Assembly: GCA_018830925.1 (NCBI GenBank)
Contig: JAHJRK010000016.1
Span: 1-7,409 of the forward strand
Direction of reading: 5' to 3'
Origin: Pseudomonadota bacterium
Lineage (GTDB): Bacteria > Desulfobacterota > Desulfobacteria > Desulfobacterales > RPRI01
DNA: 7,409 nucleotides
In this document: piece after piece, positions 6,104 to 7,409 of the stretch
Position numbering within the stretch: the first letter of the stretch is position 1
Layout: every line of letters starts with the position of its first letter
Notes under the pieces: generated by a model
What the model saw: only the letters and a program-made list of their open reading frames with translations
Database searches by the model: none
What the model was told of the DNA's origin: nothing
Program-made: the position numbers and the translations under genes

Positions 6104-6137
6104 CGGTCTCCCAAAACAGCCTGTCGAGATCTTTGCA
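6101..6137 (-). repeat. Short relative of the upstream element: repeat X next to repeat Y
   Basis: On the minus strand, 6137-6117 starts TGCAAAGATCTC and matches 121-140. Directly after it, 6116-6101 reads TTTTGGGAGACCGTCA, a degenerate repeat Y. The order and relative orientation are the same as in 121-249, but the 91 bases between X and Y there are absent here. The element lies between the convergent mlaA and cysK genes, and its outer TGA is the mlaA stop codon. GGTCTC (6105-6110) and GAGATC (6126-6131) can pair in RNA with one G-U, so it might help termination, but no U-run supports this. Confidence 0.45.
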
Positions 6138-6159
6138 AACACCCCGTTAAAGATGTTCG

Positions 6160-7092
6160 TTATTTAAAAGTATCTTTGAAAAGGTCAGTGCTGATATATC
6201 GTTCGCCGGTGCTTGCGAGTATCACGACAATGCGCTTTCCTTTTGCATCATCTCTTTTTGCATAATCAAGCGCTGCCCATACGGCAGCGCCTGAAGATAT
6301 CCCGCAAAGAATTCCTTCTTTCTTTGCAAGGCTTCTTGCAGTTTCAAATGCATTGTCGTTTGAAACCGTGATGATTGCGTCGATTACCGACCTGTCAAGG
6401 ACTCCGGGTATAAAACCCGCGCCGATGCCCTGAATTTTATGCGGCCCGGGCTTTCCACCCGACAAGACCGGCGAATCGGCAGGTTCGACTGCTATGGCCT
6501 TGAAAGACGGATTCTTCGCCTTGATCGCCTGAGCGACACCGGTTATGGTGCCTCCAGTTCCTACTCCGGCCACAAGTACATCTGCTTTCCCTTCAGTGTC
6601 GTTCCATATCTCAAGAGCCGTTGTTTCACGGTGTATTTTAGGATTTGCCGGATTATTGAACTGGTCCGGCATAAAGGCTTTTTTGTCGGATATAAGTATC
6701 TCTTTTGCTTTTTCAATCGCGCCTCGCATTCCGGCTGCGCCTGGAGTCAGGACAAGCTCAGCGCCAAGGTGCTTTAATAGTTTTCTTCTCTCGATGCTCA
6801 TGGTTTCAGGCATGGTAAGGCAGATCCGGTACCCTTTTTCAGCACAGACGAAGGCAAGCGCAATTCCTGTGTTTCCGCTTGTCGGCTCTACAATAAGTGT
6901 GTTTGCATCAATCCGGCCTTCTATTTCTGCCGCTTCAATCATTGAAGCGGCAATGCGGTCCTTAACACTCCCAAGAGGATTAAAAAACTCAAGCTTCGCA
7001 TAAATCTCCGCATCAAGCCCTTCACTCATTTTATTTATACGAACCAGAGGAGTTGAACCGATGGTCTTGCTTATGCCCTGGAATACTTTCAT
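6160..7092 (-). CDS. cysK: Cysteine synthase A (O-acetylserine sulfhydrylase)
   Basis: This is a PLP enzyme of the cytoplasm that makes cysteine from O-acetylserine and sulfide. Numbered from ATG 7092 (310 residues), NPLGSVKDR (38-46) holds the PLP lysine Lys44. PTSGNTG (70-76) is the substrate loop that binds the acetylserine carboxylate. GVGTGGTITG (176-185) grips the PLP phosphate, KIQGIGAGFIP (219-229) lines the active site, and GISSGAA (264-270) supplies the serine near the PLP ring nitrogen. The C-terminus is STGERYISTDLF (294-305). ATG 7092 has AGGTG at 7101-7097. A TTG at 7116 in the same frame overlaps the upstream stop and lacks support. It lies 20 bases after the serine acetyltransferase gene, so the two are probably one operon. 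Confidence 0.95.
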   Translation of the reverse strand: MKVFQGISKTIGSTPLVRINKMSEGLDAEIYAKLEFFNPLGSVKDRIAASMIEAAEIEGRIDANTLIVEPTSGNTGIALAFVCAEKGYRICLTMPETMSIERRKLLKHLGAELVLTPGAAGMRGAIEKAKEILISDKKAFMPDQFNNPANPKIHRETTALEIWNDTEGKADVLVAGVGTGGTITGVAQAIKAKNPSFKAIAVEPADSPVLSGGKPGPHKIQGIGAGFIPGVLDRSVIDAIITVSNDNAFETARSLAKKEGILCGISSGAAVWAALDYAKRDDAKGKRIVVILASTGERYISTDLFKDTFK

Positions 7093-7112
7093 TTTGCACC
7101 TATTTTTTATAA

Positions 7113-7409
7113 TCAAACATTTAATCCACGGCTCTTTTTATATGTCAAACGCGGTGTTTCAGTAATAACAGTCGTATCAGGCGGAACCGATTCCGTTATC
7201 CAGACATTTCCCCCAATAACGGATCGTGCGCCTATCACTGTATTCCCTCCAAGAATGGTGGCGCCGGAATAGATTATCACATCGTCTTCAATCGTTGGAT
7301 GCCTTTTCTTTCCTCTGAGAAGTTCGCCCGCGTCTTTTGGAAGTGAAAGAGCGCCCAGAGTAACTCCCTGGTAGATCCGGACATTTTTGCCGATGACCGA
7401 TGTTTCGCC
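7113..7409 (-). CDS. cysE: Serine O-acetyltransferase, C-terminal part (5' end outside window)
   Basis: The frame enters from the right edge and gives the last 98 residues of a left-handed beta-helix (hexapeptide-repeat) acetyltransferase that makes O-acetylserine from serine and acetyl-CoA. Window residues 1-19 end in GVTLGA. An insertion, LSLPKDAGELLRGKK (21-35), precedes RHPTIEDDV (36-44), then YSGATILGG (47-55), IGARSVIGGNVW (59-70) and VPPDTTV (75-81). The insertion before RHP is typical of EpsC/SrpH-type serine acetyltransferases rather than the shorter E. coli CysE. The tail ends GLNV with Val, not the usual terminal Ile. The N-terminal half, including the catalytic His expected before this segment, is not in view. 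It is immediately upstream of cysK. Confidence 0.88.
   Translation of the reverse strand, partial: GETSVIGKNVRIYQGVTLGALSLPKDAGELLRGKKRHPTIEDDVIIYSGATILGGNTVIGARSVIGGNVWITESVPPDTTVITETPRLTYKKSRGLNV

Overview
The window reads as a chromosomal segment of a Gram-negative bacterium. An asymmetric outer membrane is implied by a complete MlaE-F-D-C-A set. Moderate base composition, the compact mlaEFDCA order, the EpsC-like serine acetyltransferase end and the style of the intergenic repeats all suggest Desulfobacterota (old Deltaproteobacteria, Desulfobacterales-like). That placement is inference. No phage, IS, CRISPR, tRNA or rRNA was seen.

Layout. Bases 1-318 carry no gene but hold a large nested inverted-repeat element (about 17-232), followed by an AT-rich leader. 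dinB (DNA polymerase IV, 319-1464, +) converges on an alpha/beta hydrolase of the monoacylglycerol-lipase type (1503-2351, -). That hydrolase diverges from the mla operon across a 193-bp region with a candidate promoter in each direction and a perfect 16-bp palindrome between them. The operon runs mlaE (2545), mlaF (3356), mlaD (4139), mlaC (4621) and mlaA (5279-6103), all +. It converges on cysK (6160-7092, -), which is preceded on the same strand by the 3' part of a serine acetyltransferase gene (7113-7409, cut by the window edge).

How the genes work together. MlaE (permease), MlaF (ATPase) and MlaD (MCE lipid-binding ring) form the inner-membrane ABC complex. MlaC is the periplasmic phospholipid shuttle and MlaA the outer-membrane component. 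Together they keep phospholipid out of the outer leaflet. The divergent lipase-like gene may act on related lipids. Serine acetyltransferase makes O-acetylserine, and CysK converts it with sulfide to cysteine.

The protein-coding content is ordinary. The less ordinary parts are non-coding: a structured repeat element before dinB, a shortened relative of it between mlaA and cysK, a short repeat lying in sense orientation in three gene leaders, and an apparent hairpin between the Shine-Dalgarno sequence and the start codon of mlaA. Four starts differ from the longest open frame or use rare codons: the hydrolase (TTG 2351), mlaD and mlaC (GTG), and mlaA (ATG 5279 preferred over TTG 5234).
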